Positions 1 to 5,544 of a DNA stretch of 5,556 nt are shown here, piece by piece. The DNA comes from Thermoplasmata archaeon (lineage in GTDB: Archaea; Thermoplasmatota; E2; UBA202; JdFR-43), in the NCBI GenBank assembly GCA_021162305.1, contig JAGGYX010000097.1, positions 1 through 5,556 on the forward strand, read 5' to 3'. Within the stretch, counting starts at the first letter, position 1. Each line of letters opens with the position of its first letter. A model generated the notes under the pieces. It worked only from the letters and a program-made list of their open reading frames with translations. It searched no databases and had not been told where the DNA came from. A program made the position numbers and the translations under genes.

Positions 1-85
1 CAAAATATCATTCAAGCTTCATACGAGTAAACAATTACGAAAGAATCAGGGCAAAATTTGTCATATTGAATCATACAAGATAAAA

Positions 86-95
86 TTTAATTATA
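86..95 (+). promoter_or_regulatory. TATA-like box for aIF5A-agmatinase
   Basis: TTTAATTATA is centred about 29 nt before the aIF5A ATG, preceded by the purine-rich AAGATAAAA that could serve as a BRE. The spacing would put the transcription start at or next to the ATG, consistent with a leaderless mRNA. This is a pattern call only. Confidence 0.5.
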
Positions 96-105
96 GGTTG
101 CCTAT
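93..105. promoter_or_regulatory. Possible operator: short inverted repeat after the TATA box
   Basis: ATAGG-TTG-CCTAT is a perfect 5-bp inverted repeat with a 3-nt spacer. It overlaps the end of the TATA-like element and extends toward the presumed start site, a position where archaeal repressors often bind. The arms are short and could arise by chance. Confidence 0.2.
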
Positions 106-119
106 TTCCTTTTGATAGA

Positions 120-503
120 ATGAAGGAAGTAGCAGAAGTAAGGGAATTAAAGGAGAATAGATATATTATTATTGACAACGAACCATGTAAAATTGTAAGC
201 ATAACAACATCAAAGCCAGGTAAGCATGGAGAAGCAAAGGCGAGAATCGATGCCATTGGCGTCTTCGATGGACAAAAAAGAAGCGTTGTTTTTCCAGTCC
301 GCCATAAAGTGCAGATTCCAGTTATTGATAAAAGAGTTGCTCAGGTTGTTGCAATAATGGGTGACAAGGTGCAGCTGATGGACATGGAAACATATGAAAC
401 ATTTGAAATGGATATTCCAGATGAATTTAAAGATAAATTGAAGGAAGGGGAAGAAATTCAATACATACAGGCAATGGGAAAGAGAAAGATAACAAGGACA
501 TGA
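120..503 (+). CDS. eif5a: Translation factor aIF5A (archaeal homologue of eIF5A / EF-P)
   Basis: This cytoplasmic factor binds the ribosome near the P site and relieves stalling, for example at proline-rich stretches. It acts after deoxyhypusine/hypusine modification of one lysine. The 127 residues match the usual archaeal length. Residues 1 to about 68 form the SH3-like N-domain with the modification loop [10 protein letters not shown] at 31-40. By family alignment the modified lysine is K35, codon 222-224. Residues from about 70 onward form the OB-fold C-domain. The ATG at 120 gives the expected N-terminus and lies about 29 nt after a TATA-like element. No Shine-Dalgarno sequence precedes it, so a leaderless mRNA is likely. 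Its stop overlaps the agmatinase start (ATGA), so the two are probably co-transcribed and translationally coupled. Deoxyhypusine synthase is not in this window. The assignment is secure. Confidence 0.97.
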   Translation: MKEVAEVRELKENRYIIIDNEPCKIVSITTSKPGKHGEAKARIDAIGVFDGQKRSVVFPVRHKVQIPVIDKRVAQVVAIMGDKVQLMDMETYETFEMDIPDEFKDKLKEGEEIQYIQAMGKRKITRT

Positions 504-1297
504 TTTTTGCAGATGCAACTTGGCAATATAAAGATGCAAGATTTGTGATAGTTGGCATACCCTATGAGGACAAAGAAATGTCTTTTAGAAAAGGCACATC
601 AAAAGCTCCGGATTATATAAGGGAGTTATCCTACAATTATGAAAGCTACGATATTTTCACAGGCGTAGATTTTACCAATGCACAAATGCATGATGCTGGA
701 AATTTTGATTTGGAAAATGGAAGAAAAATCATCAAAGAAGCCATAAAAAATGGAAAAATTCCAGTCGTAATTGGAGGATCGCATTCGATAACTCCTTTCA
801 TTATCCCATATGATGAAATAGATGGTGTAGTTATTTTAGATGCTCATGCAGATTTCAGAAAAGAATATTTAGGAGACGAAAACAGTCATGCCTGCACAGC
901 AAGAAGAATTTTTGAAAAAATTGGAAAAGATGGCATAACAAGCTTTGGAATTCGTTCCATATCAAAGGAAGAAAAAGAAGACGCAGAAAAACTGGGTTTC
1001 AAATATTATACATCAAAGCAATTTAATTTGAAACTAATTGAAAAAATAAAATATGAAAAAATTTATTTGAGCATTGACATGGACGTTTTTGACCCATGTT
1101 ATGCTTCTGGTGTAAGTAATCCAGAACCATTTGGACTTGGCTATGAAATATTCAATTTCATTGAAAAAATTGCTTCTCGCATAGTAGCTATTGATATTGT
1201 TGAAACATGCCCGCCATATGATGATGGAAAAACTGGATTGCTCGCTGCCAAAATTATAACGAGCTTCGTTGCTTGGAAATCTTCGATGCTCATCTGA
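500..1297 (+). CDS. speB: Agmatinase (ureohydrolase family, Mn-dependent)
   Basis: The predicted reaction is hydrolysis of agmatine to putrescine and urea in the cytoplasm, feeding polyamine synthesis. The 265 residues are somewhat short against bacterial agmatinases. The N-terminal [19 protein letters not shown] (19-37) is typical of the family. All six expected metal ligands are visible: H95 in GGSHS, D114/H116/D118 in DAHAD, and D193/D195 in [11 protein letters not shown]-terminal [19 protein letters not shown] segment follows. The loop that usually reads TPEPGGL is SNPEPFGL here (206-213), so substrate preference deserves caution; arginase or another ureohydrolase is possible. The ATG overlaps the aIF5A stop by 4 nt, and that context favours agmatinase, since polyamine supplies the hypusine side chain. 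The gene ends tail-to-tail with trxB, overlapping it by 8 bp. Confidence 0.88.
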   Translation: MIFADATWQYKDARFVIVGIPYEDKEMSFRKGTSKAPDYIRELSYNYESYDIFTGVDFTNAQMHDAGNFDLENGRKIIKEAIKNGKIPVVIGGSHSITPFIIPYDEIDGVVILDAHADFRKEYLGDENSHACTARRIFEKIGKDGITSFGIRSISKEEKEDAEKLGFKYYTSKQFNLKLIEKIKYEKIYLSIDMDVFDPCYASGVSNPEPFGLGYEIFNFIEKIASRIVAIDIVETCPPYDDGKTGLLAAKIITSFVAWKSSMLI

Positions 1298-2216
1298 ATG
1301 GATTTCTTTTTCCGATAACCTCCAGGCTTGCAAGCGCTGCCTTCGCCCCCTCGCCACATGCCGTCACAATCTGGCGTACGCCTCCCGTTATGTCGCCAGC
1401 TGCATATATTCTTTTAACATTTGTGCGTTGCATTCCATCCACTCTTATATAACCATGCTCATCCAATTCAATGCCTATTTTCTTTGCAAGCTCATTATTT
1501 GGCTCCTCCCCTATTGAAACGAATATTCCATCTATGGCTATCTCTTTTATTTCTCCTGTTTTAACATTTTTTATCTTAATCCCTTTAACCATTTCATCTC
1601 CAAATATTTCTTCTACAACACTGTTCCATATAAAGTTTACACCTTTTTCCTTTGCCTCATCTTCCAATATCTTTTCAGCTCTAAGCTCATCTCTTCTATG
1701 AACAACTGTAACATTGCATCCTATATCTTTCAAATATATTGCTTCTGATATAGCTGTATTTCCTCCTCCAACAACAATAACATTTTTTCCTACGAAGAAA
1801 GGACCATCACATGTGGCACAATATGAAACACCACGCCCACGAAATTCTTCCTCGCCTTTCACTCCAAGCTTTCGATGCTCTGTTCCTGTGCATAGTATAA
1901 CAGCACCAACTCTATAACTTCTCTTGGATGTTATAACCTCCACATGCTCGTCATTGACTTTTAAATCTTTAACCTCTTCCAGAAAATGCATCTCCGCATA
2001 TTGCGAAGCATGCTCCTTCATCTTTTCCATTAGCTCTGGTCCTTTGATTTTTTTGAAGCCGGGGTAATTTTCTATCTCATCTGCCTCGCTCGTCAGCCCG
2101 CCGCCCATTCCTTTATCAAATATAACAACGCTTGCTCCGCTCCTGCCAGCATAGATTGCTGCTGAATAACCCGCTGCTCCAGCCCCTATGATAGCTATAT
2201 CATAATCATACGGCAT
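1290..2216 (-). CDS. trxB: Thioredoxin reductase (FAD, CxxC, NADPH-type)
   Basis: This is a low-molecular-weight flavoprotein that passes electrons from a pyridine nucleotide through FAD and a redox disulfide to thioredoxin or glutaredoxin-like proteins in the cytoplasm. The 308 residues are the usual length. Visible motifs are the FAD dinucleotide fold GAGAAG (11-16), the redox centre CATC (C133, C136), the second nucleotide fold GGGNTA (150-155), and the C-terminal FAD motif YAAGD (271-275) followed by [22 protein letters not shown] (173-180) matches the arginine-containing NADPH-binding signature of bacterial TrxB, so NADPH use is inferred. The ATG at 2216 has no Shine-Dalgarno site and sits about 24 nt after a TATA-like box. 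The gene is 30 bp downstream of the permease on the same strand, so read-through is possible. No thioredoxin gene is present here. Other members of this flavoprotein family, such as ferredoxin-NADP reductases, lack the CxxC. Confidence 0.94.
   Translation of the reverse strand: MPYDYDIAIIGAGAAGYSAAIYAGRSGASVVIFDKGMGGGLTSEADEIENYPGFKKIKGPELMEKMKEHASQYAEMHFLEEVKDLKVNDEHVEVITSKRSYRVGAVILCTGTEHRKLGVKGEEEFRGRGVSYCATCDGPFFVGKNVIVVGGGNTAISEAIYLKDIGCNVTVVHRRDELRAEKILEDEAKEKGVNFIWNSVVEEIFGDEMVKGIKIKNVKTGEIKEIAIDGIFVSIGEEPNNELAKKIGIELDEHGYIRVDGMQRTNVKRIYAAGDITGGVRQIVTACGEGAKAALASLEVIGKRNPFR
1303..1311 (+). terminator. Candidate U-tract terminator for aIF5A-agmatinase inside the trxB 3' end
   Basis: TTTCTTTTT begins 6 nt after the agmatinase stop on the plus strand. 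Archaeal intrinsic termination depends mainly on U-rich tracts without a required hairpin. The same bases encode Gly-Lys-Arg near the C-terminus of trxB on the opposite strand, so the signal would be embedded in coding sequence. Confidence 0.35.
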
Positions 2217-2233
2217 GTGAGGTATATGTGGGG

Positions 2234-2246
2234 ATATATTAAAAAT
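2234..2246 (-). promoter_or_regulatory. TATA-like box for trxB
   Basis: On the minus strand ATTTTTAATATAT is centred about 24 nt before the trxB ATG, in the 30-bp gap after the permease stop. It could give trxB its own leaderless transcript. The T-run at its start might also weakly terminate the permease transcript. Confidence 0.45.
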
Positions 2247-3422
2247 TTAGCTTTTTATGTCTTTATTCGATGCAGCTTTTTGCTTTTTTACAATAAAAAT
2301 GATTATTGGAAGAATTATAAATGCAAGCATATCGCCAGTATCTCCAGCAAATGCCAGAACATCTGCAAAATTCCTTATGCCAGCAAGATATATTGCAAGA
2401 GGTGGAATTGCAGTAATAGCCCATGCATATATTTTTCTTGTCCTCAGAAATTCCTTTGTATTGCTCTGCTGGGCTAAAGCGACGCCTATATAACTTGTGG
2501 TTATAGCTATCATTGGAATAACATTTCCAAAAATGTTTCCAAGTCTGCCATACATGCTCTCGAGACCCTGTGTCGCTATCTGGGGCATATTCCTGCCAAA
2601 TACAAATAAAAAGACCGCCATGAAAATAGCATATATTATAGCTGGAATTAGAAATGATAAAATAACTGCTTTCTTAGCTTTTTCATAACTTCCCAGTCCA
2701 TTATAGACATCTGGAATCACAGTATGACAGCCCAAGGAGAATATCGCAACTCCCATCATGGAAAATATGCCACTGAAATCTGTATAAATTCCATTTTCAA
2801 CTTTTGCATATGGGGAGAGCATGAAAACAACAGATATAAAAAGGAGGAGCATGATGAAGCTCATCACCAACTCTGTTTTTCCACTCGCCTCCAGACCAAG
2901 ATAAATCACTATGGACGAAAACAGCCAGAATAGAATAGAAGCCAGCATTTCATCAATGCCCAGCAAATTTGAAAATACGCTACCCATGCCTGAAATATAT
3001 GCAAGCAAGGCGCCAAAACTCATGATAATGATGCTTGAATACATGAACCAGCCACCGGCTTTCCCCAGAATTTTTTGGGCAAGAGTGCTCATTTGCATTC
3101 CACCCATTTCTGCAGAAAATTTGAGGATAATGAGGGCTGTAAAAAGCATCAGCAACATGACTCCAAATAGAATAAGAGAAGCAAGAAAGATTCCCACACG
3201 AGAGGCAGCATATGGCAGCCCGAGCACGCCTGCGCCAATCTGCGTGCCGATAAGTATTGCCATTCCCTCGAGAAATGAAATTTTTGGCTTATAAAGTTTT
3301 ATGGTGCTTATTCTTATAATGAATCTTTTTTTCTGTTCATTCAAAACATGGATGAGAAGTCTTTCTTTTTTCAGTCTTTTCCTTTTTAACAGCTTCCTTC
3401 TGTTGTCAACAGTCATGCTCAT
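2247..3422 (-). CDS. Amino-acid permease of the AAAP/HAAAP (APC superfamily) type, with basic N-terminal tail
   Basis: This is a probable secondary transporter for an amino acid in the cytoplasmic membrane. Of 391 residues, about 340 form ten or eleven hydrophobic segments, at roughly 52-75, 78-102, 124-150, 159-177, 185-204, 217-238, 252-275, 297-317, 331-349 and 354-378. The first holds GTQIGAGVLGLPYA (59-72), the unwound substrate-site motif of the superfamily. FSLGCHTVIPDVYN (228-241) resembles the sixth helix of tryptophan/tyrosine and SLC38-like permeases. The substrate cannot be named. The first 50 residues are oddly basic, with 17 Lys/Arg between 8 and 47, and are predicted to be cytosolic. 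The chosen ATG overlaps the stop of the upstream RAM gene (ATGA); M3 is an alternative start and M54 a speculative internal one. Co-transcription with the RAM gene suggests that the sensor and transporter share a ligand. Confidence 0.88.
   Translation of the reverse strand: MSMTVDNRRKLLKRKRLKKERLLIHVLNEQKKRFIIRISTIKLYKPKISFLEGMAILIGTQIGAGVLGLPYAASRVGIFLASLILFGVMLLMLFTALIILKFSAEMGGMQMSTLAQKILGKAGGWFMYSSIIIMSFGALLAYISGMGSVFSNLLGIDEMLASILFWLFSSIVIYLGLEASGKTELVMSFIMLLLFISVVFMLSPYAKVENGIYTDFSGIFSMMGVAIFSLGCHTVIPDVYNGLGSYEKAKKAVILSFLIPAIIYAIFMAVFLFVFGRNMPQIATQGLESMYGRLGNIFGNVIPMIAITTSYIGVALAQQSNTKEFLRTRKIYAWAITAIPPLAIYLAGIRNFADVLAFAGDTGDMLAFIILPIIIFIVKKQKAASNKDIKS
3289..3295 (-). promoter_or_regulatory. 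TATA-like element inside the permease gene
   Basis: TTTATAA, preceded by the A-rich TAAAAC, lies on the minus strand inside codons 43-45 of the permease. It is about 29 nt before the in-frame methionine M54, the same spacing as the other promoters here. AT-rich coding sequence can mimic this, so confidence is low. Confidence 0.2.
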
Positions 3423-3652
3423 TCAATAACAATTGCAGTCGTTGTATCTATTACTCCATCTATTTTATATATGGCAGGTATAATTTCTCTTGCAAGCTCC
3501 TTAAAATTTTCTGCCTCAACCTTTACTATTGCATCATATGGTCCAGTGACTTCTTCAGCTTCTATCACATTTGTTACCTTTTTTCTTATTTCATTCATTA
3601 TCTTATCAGCCTTATCCACTTCTAATGTCAGTAAAACATATGCCTTTATCAT
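3419..3652 (-). CDS. Stand-alone Lrp/AsnC-type ligand-binding (RAM) domain protein
   Basis: This small protein has the effector-binding half of an Lrp/AsnC regulator but no DNA-binding helix-turn-helix. Its 77 residues fit one ferredoxin-like RAM domain: strand 2-11, helix about 13-25, strands about 28-46 with TGPYD at 36-40, helix 49-62, and last strand IDGVIDTTTAIVI at 64-76. TGPYD and GV-x-x-T-x-T are family hallmarks. Such proteins form dimers or octamers, bind amino acids between subunits, and can join full-length Lrp proteins or act as metabolite sensors. The gene precedes an amino-acid permease with a 4-nt stop/start overlap, so a role in sensing the transported amino acid is inferred. 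A TATA-like box about 26 nt upstream of the ATG, overlapping the amidase stop codon, suggests its own leaderless promoter. The length and ends look natural, so this is not a broken regulator. Confidence 0.9.
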   Translation of the reverse strand: MIKAYVLLTLEVDKADKIMNEIRKKVTNVIEAEEVTGPYDAIVKVEAENFKELAREIIPAIYKIDGVIDTTTAIVIE

Positions 3653-3664
3653 AAAATAAAAAAT
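3653..3664 (-). terminator. Candidate U-tract terminator after the amidase gene
   Basis: The minus strand reads ATTTTTTATTTT from 11 nt after the amidase stop up to the RAM start codon. It could end the amidase transcript just as the RAM-permease transcript begins. No hairpin is seen. Confidence 0.35.
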
Positions 3665-3673
3665 GGCAAAGGG

Positions 3674-3682
3674 TTTATATTT
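3674..3682 (-). promoter_or_regulatory. TATA-like box for the RAM-permease unit
   Basis: AAATATAAA on the minus strand is centred about 26 nt before the RAM start codon and overlaps the amidase stop codon. Its position fits a leaderless start at 3652 and suggests that the RAM-permease pair can be transcribed apart from the amidase. Confidence 0.45.
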
Positions 3683-4697
3683 CTTTTACATTTTCTGGCA
3701 TCACTTCCTTTATTTCCTTTCCTTTAAAAATAACTTTTATTTCCTTGCTCGAAATAATGCTAACGTTTTTGCATCCTGTTGCAAGTTTTATTCCAAATGC
3801 GACGTCATCATTTCCATATACAACAATCTCATTGCAATCTTTTGGCATCTCTCTGCCAATCTTAATTCCAATTTTTACATCTTCACTAAAAACCTGCTTT
3901 TCTCTTGCAATATTATATAAATCAAGAAATACGTCAGCTTTTGTATCTCGCAACGTTGGGCGAGCTATTCTTGCATCCTTAATCAAAGATAAATTTAAAT
4001 CCTGCAATATATAGCCTTCTTTAAAATATTCTGCCCTCGCCATTAAATTGCCCATCGGGTCATAAATCTGGCTTCCTCCCCAGAAAACCAGATTTTCTTC
4101 CTCCCCTGCAAGATTTGAATAAATGAGGAAGGAAGTATTTTCAATTGCTCTTGCTGAAAAAACTTTTTCAAAGAATTGACGAGATGTGGAGGGGGAAGCA
4201 GAAATGCACACAATTATATCTGCTCCTTTTAATGACATTGATTTAAGCAACTCGGGAAAGAAAATATCATAGCATATACACATGCCTATTGTAGCAAATT
4301 TTGTTTTGAATACTGGAGCAATGCTCCCTTCTTTAAAATAAAATTTTTCTTCAAATGGACCAAAATTTGCAAGATAATTTTTTTTGTATATTCCTATTCC
4401 ATCTGGATTTGCCATTACTGCAGCATTATAGATTATTCCTTCTCTCTCCTCAACTGGCATTCCAAAAATTATGTTTGCATCTTTCTGCTTGGCTATTTCT
4501 TCCATCTCACTTATTGATTCACCATCTGCATCTTCAGCAAGCTCGAATAGCTCATCTCTGCATATATATCCTGTTAGAGAAAGCTCCCCAAAAACATACA
4601 GGTCAGCTTCTTCCTTCTCTATAAATCGAATCATCTTCTTCATATTTTTCCTTTTATTCCCCACCTTTGGCTCCATGCTTACTGCCATTGCTTTCAT
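3675..4697 (-). CDS. Nitrilase-superfamily amidase, probable glutaminase partner of NAD+ synthase, with C-terminal extension
   Basis: This carbon-nitrogen hydrolase has the Glu-Lys-Cys triad visible as E38 (FGELSLTGY), K106 (IYKKNYL) and C142 (GMCICYD-IFFPEL). Its loop LANFGPFEEKFYF (109-121) and later segment NLAGEEENLVFWGGSQ (195-210), followed by ARAEYFKEGYI, resemble the glutaminase domain of fused glutamine-dependent NAD+ synthetases. The expected role is release of ammonia from glutamine for the NadE encoded 37 bp away on the other strand. The catalytic domain ends near residue 264. Residues 265-340 are extra for a plain nitrilase and contain a strand-loop-helix-strand pattern (EIVVYGNDD to NVSIIS, 290-316) that may be a remnant PP-loop domain. 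N-carbamoylputrescine amidase is an alternative, given the nearby agmatinase, but fits these loops less well. The ATG at 4697 lies about 25 nt from a TATA-like box. Confidence 0.87.
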   Translation of the reverse strand: MKAMAVSMEPKVGNKRKNMKKMIRFIEKEEADLYVFGELSLTGYICRDELFELAEDADGESISEMEEIAKQKDANIIFGMPVEEREGIIYNAAVMANPDGIGIYKKNYLANFGPFEEKFYFKEGSIAPVFKTKFATIGMCICYDIFFPELLKSMSLKGADIIVCISASPSTSRQFFEKVFSARAIENTSFLIYSNLAGEEENLVFWGGSQIYDPMGNLMARAEYFKEGYILQDLNLSLIKDARIARPTLRDTKADVFLDLYNIAREKQVFSEDVKIGIKIGREMPKDCNEIVVYGNDDVAFGIKLATGCKNVSIISSKEIKVIFKGKEIKEVMPENVKEI

Positions 4698-4703
4698 CGC
4701 AAG

Positions 4704-4711
4704 AAATAAAT
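4704..4711 (+). promoter_or_regulatory. Weak TATA-like box for nadE
   Basis: AAATAAAT is centred about 27 nt before the nadE ATG and lies only 7-14 nt from the amidase start codon. It is weaker than the opposing box. The better AT-rich match at 4715-4727 would be too close to the ATG for a leaderless start. Confidence 0.3.
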
Positions 4712-4716
4712 TGAAT

Positions 4717-4726
4717 TAAAATATAA
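4717..4726 (-). promoter_or_regulatory. TATA-like box for the amidase gene
   Basis: TTATATTTTA on the minus strand is centred about 25 nt before the amidase ATG. It sits next to the nadE start, so the two divergent promoters occupy the same 37 bp. Confidence 0.45.
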
Positions 4727-4734
4727 TCTTTTGC

Positions 4735-5544
4735 ATGCTTGAAATAAATGAAGAAGAAACTGTGGAAATAATAAGCAATTTCATTAAAGAATATGTTGAG
4801 AAAGCTGACAAGAAAAGAATCGTTATAGGATTATCTGGTGGAATAGATTCAAGCCTTGTTTTAAAATTGGCTATAATGGCAATAGGAAAAGAAAATGTTT
4901 TTGCTCTATTTTTACCCGAGACTGCAACACCACTGCATGACTTCGAACATTCTCGCCTTATGGCAAGGATGACTGGGGTAGGCTACACAACAATAGACAT
5001 TTCTTCAATTGTTCATTCCATAGTTGGAAAAGATGAAATTGATAAAGTGACAATTGGAAATATAAAAGCAAGAATAAGAATGATTTATCTCTATAAATAT
5101 GCAAATATGCTTAATGCTTTGGTCTGTGGAACTTCGAACAAGACGGAGCTAATGCTTGGATATTTCACAAAATATGGCGATGGCGGCGCCGACTTCATGC
5201 CCATTGGCGATTTATATAAAACGCAGGTTTATATGGTAGCGAGACATCTGGAGATACCAGAAGAAATACTGAGGGAGCCACCCACAGCTGGATTGTGGAA
5301 AGGGCAAACTGATGAGCAGGAACTTGGATTGCCGTATGAGAAAATAGATAAGATTTTATATGGCATTGAGAGGAAACGAGATTTTAATGAAATTGCTTCC
5401 ATGGCAGAAGTTCAATTACAGGAAGTGGAAAGAATATATGAAATGGTGAAGAAAAATGAGCACAAGAGAAGACTTGCAATAGTTCCAAAAATTGGATTTA
5501 AAACAGTTGGATTAGACTGGCGATTTCCATTGCAGATGAAATGA
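4735..5544 (+). CDS. nadE: NAD+ synthase, synthetase domain only (ammonia-dependent type)
   Basis: This enzyme catalyses the last step of NAD+ synthesis, adenylation of deamido-NAD+ by ATP followed by amidation with ammonia, as a cytoplasmic homodimer. The 269 residues cover the complete N-type ATP pyrophosphatase fold. Visible motifs are the PP-loop SGGIDSS (34-40), NIKARIRMIYLYKYAN (109-124), GTSNKTE (132-138), the loop GYFTKYGDGGADFMPIGDLYKTQV (142-165; the key residues are the KYGDGG turn and PIGDLYKT), and PPTAGLWKGQTDEQELG (182-198). No nitrilase domain is fused to the N-terminus, so it needs free ammonia or a separate glutaminase. The divergent neighbour is a good candidate for that. 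The ATG at 4735 gives a normal N-terminus. No Shine-Dalgarno sequence is seen, and a weak AT-rich box lies about 27 nt upstream. Confidence 0.96.
   Translation: MLEINEEETVEIISNFIKEYVEKADKKRIVIGLSGGIDSSLVLKLAIMAIGKENVFALFLPETATPLHDFEHSRLMARMTGVGYTTIDISSIVHSIVGKDEIDKVTIGNIKARIRMIYLYKYANMLNALVCGTSNKTELMLGYFTKYGDGGADFMPIGDLYKTQVYMVARHLEIPEEILREPPTAGLWKGQTDEQELGLPYEKIDKILYGIERKRDFNEIASMAEVQLQEVERIYEMVKKNEHKRRLAIVPKIGFKTVGLDWRFPLQMK

Noticed and set aside
1..70. Possible divergent gene starting on the minus strand near 11 and leaving the window
   Set aside because: Only about three codons would be visible and no convincing promoter precedes them.
210..539. Open frame of 109 codons on the minus strand across aIF5A
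   Set aside because: It is antisense to a certain gene, has a composition rich in Cys, His and Phe, and shows no family motif; it is a shadow of aIF5A.
1034..1357. Two minus-strand open frames (1034-1357 and 1141-1359) antisense to the agmatinase and inside the trxB end
   Set aside because: Both overlap confirmed genes in other frames and have no recognisable motif.
2850..2856. ATGATGA resembling a C box of an archaeal C/D sRNA (similar hits near 808 and 3804)
   Set aside because: All lie inside coding sequence and no D box (CTGA) was found at a suitable distance.
2911..3294. 127-codon plus-strand frame across the permease
   Set aside because: It is the reverse shadow of hydrophobic codons of the permease, with no upstream promoter or known fold.
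3675..4697. Reading the amidase as AguB-type N-carbamoylputrescine amidase because an agmatinase is nearby
   Set aside because: The LANFGPFEEKFYF and LVFWGGSQ loops fit the NAD synthetase glutaminase domain better, and agmatinase already makes putrescine without the carbamoyl route. It is kept as an alternative in the gene entry.
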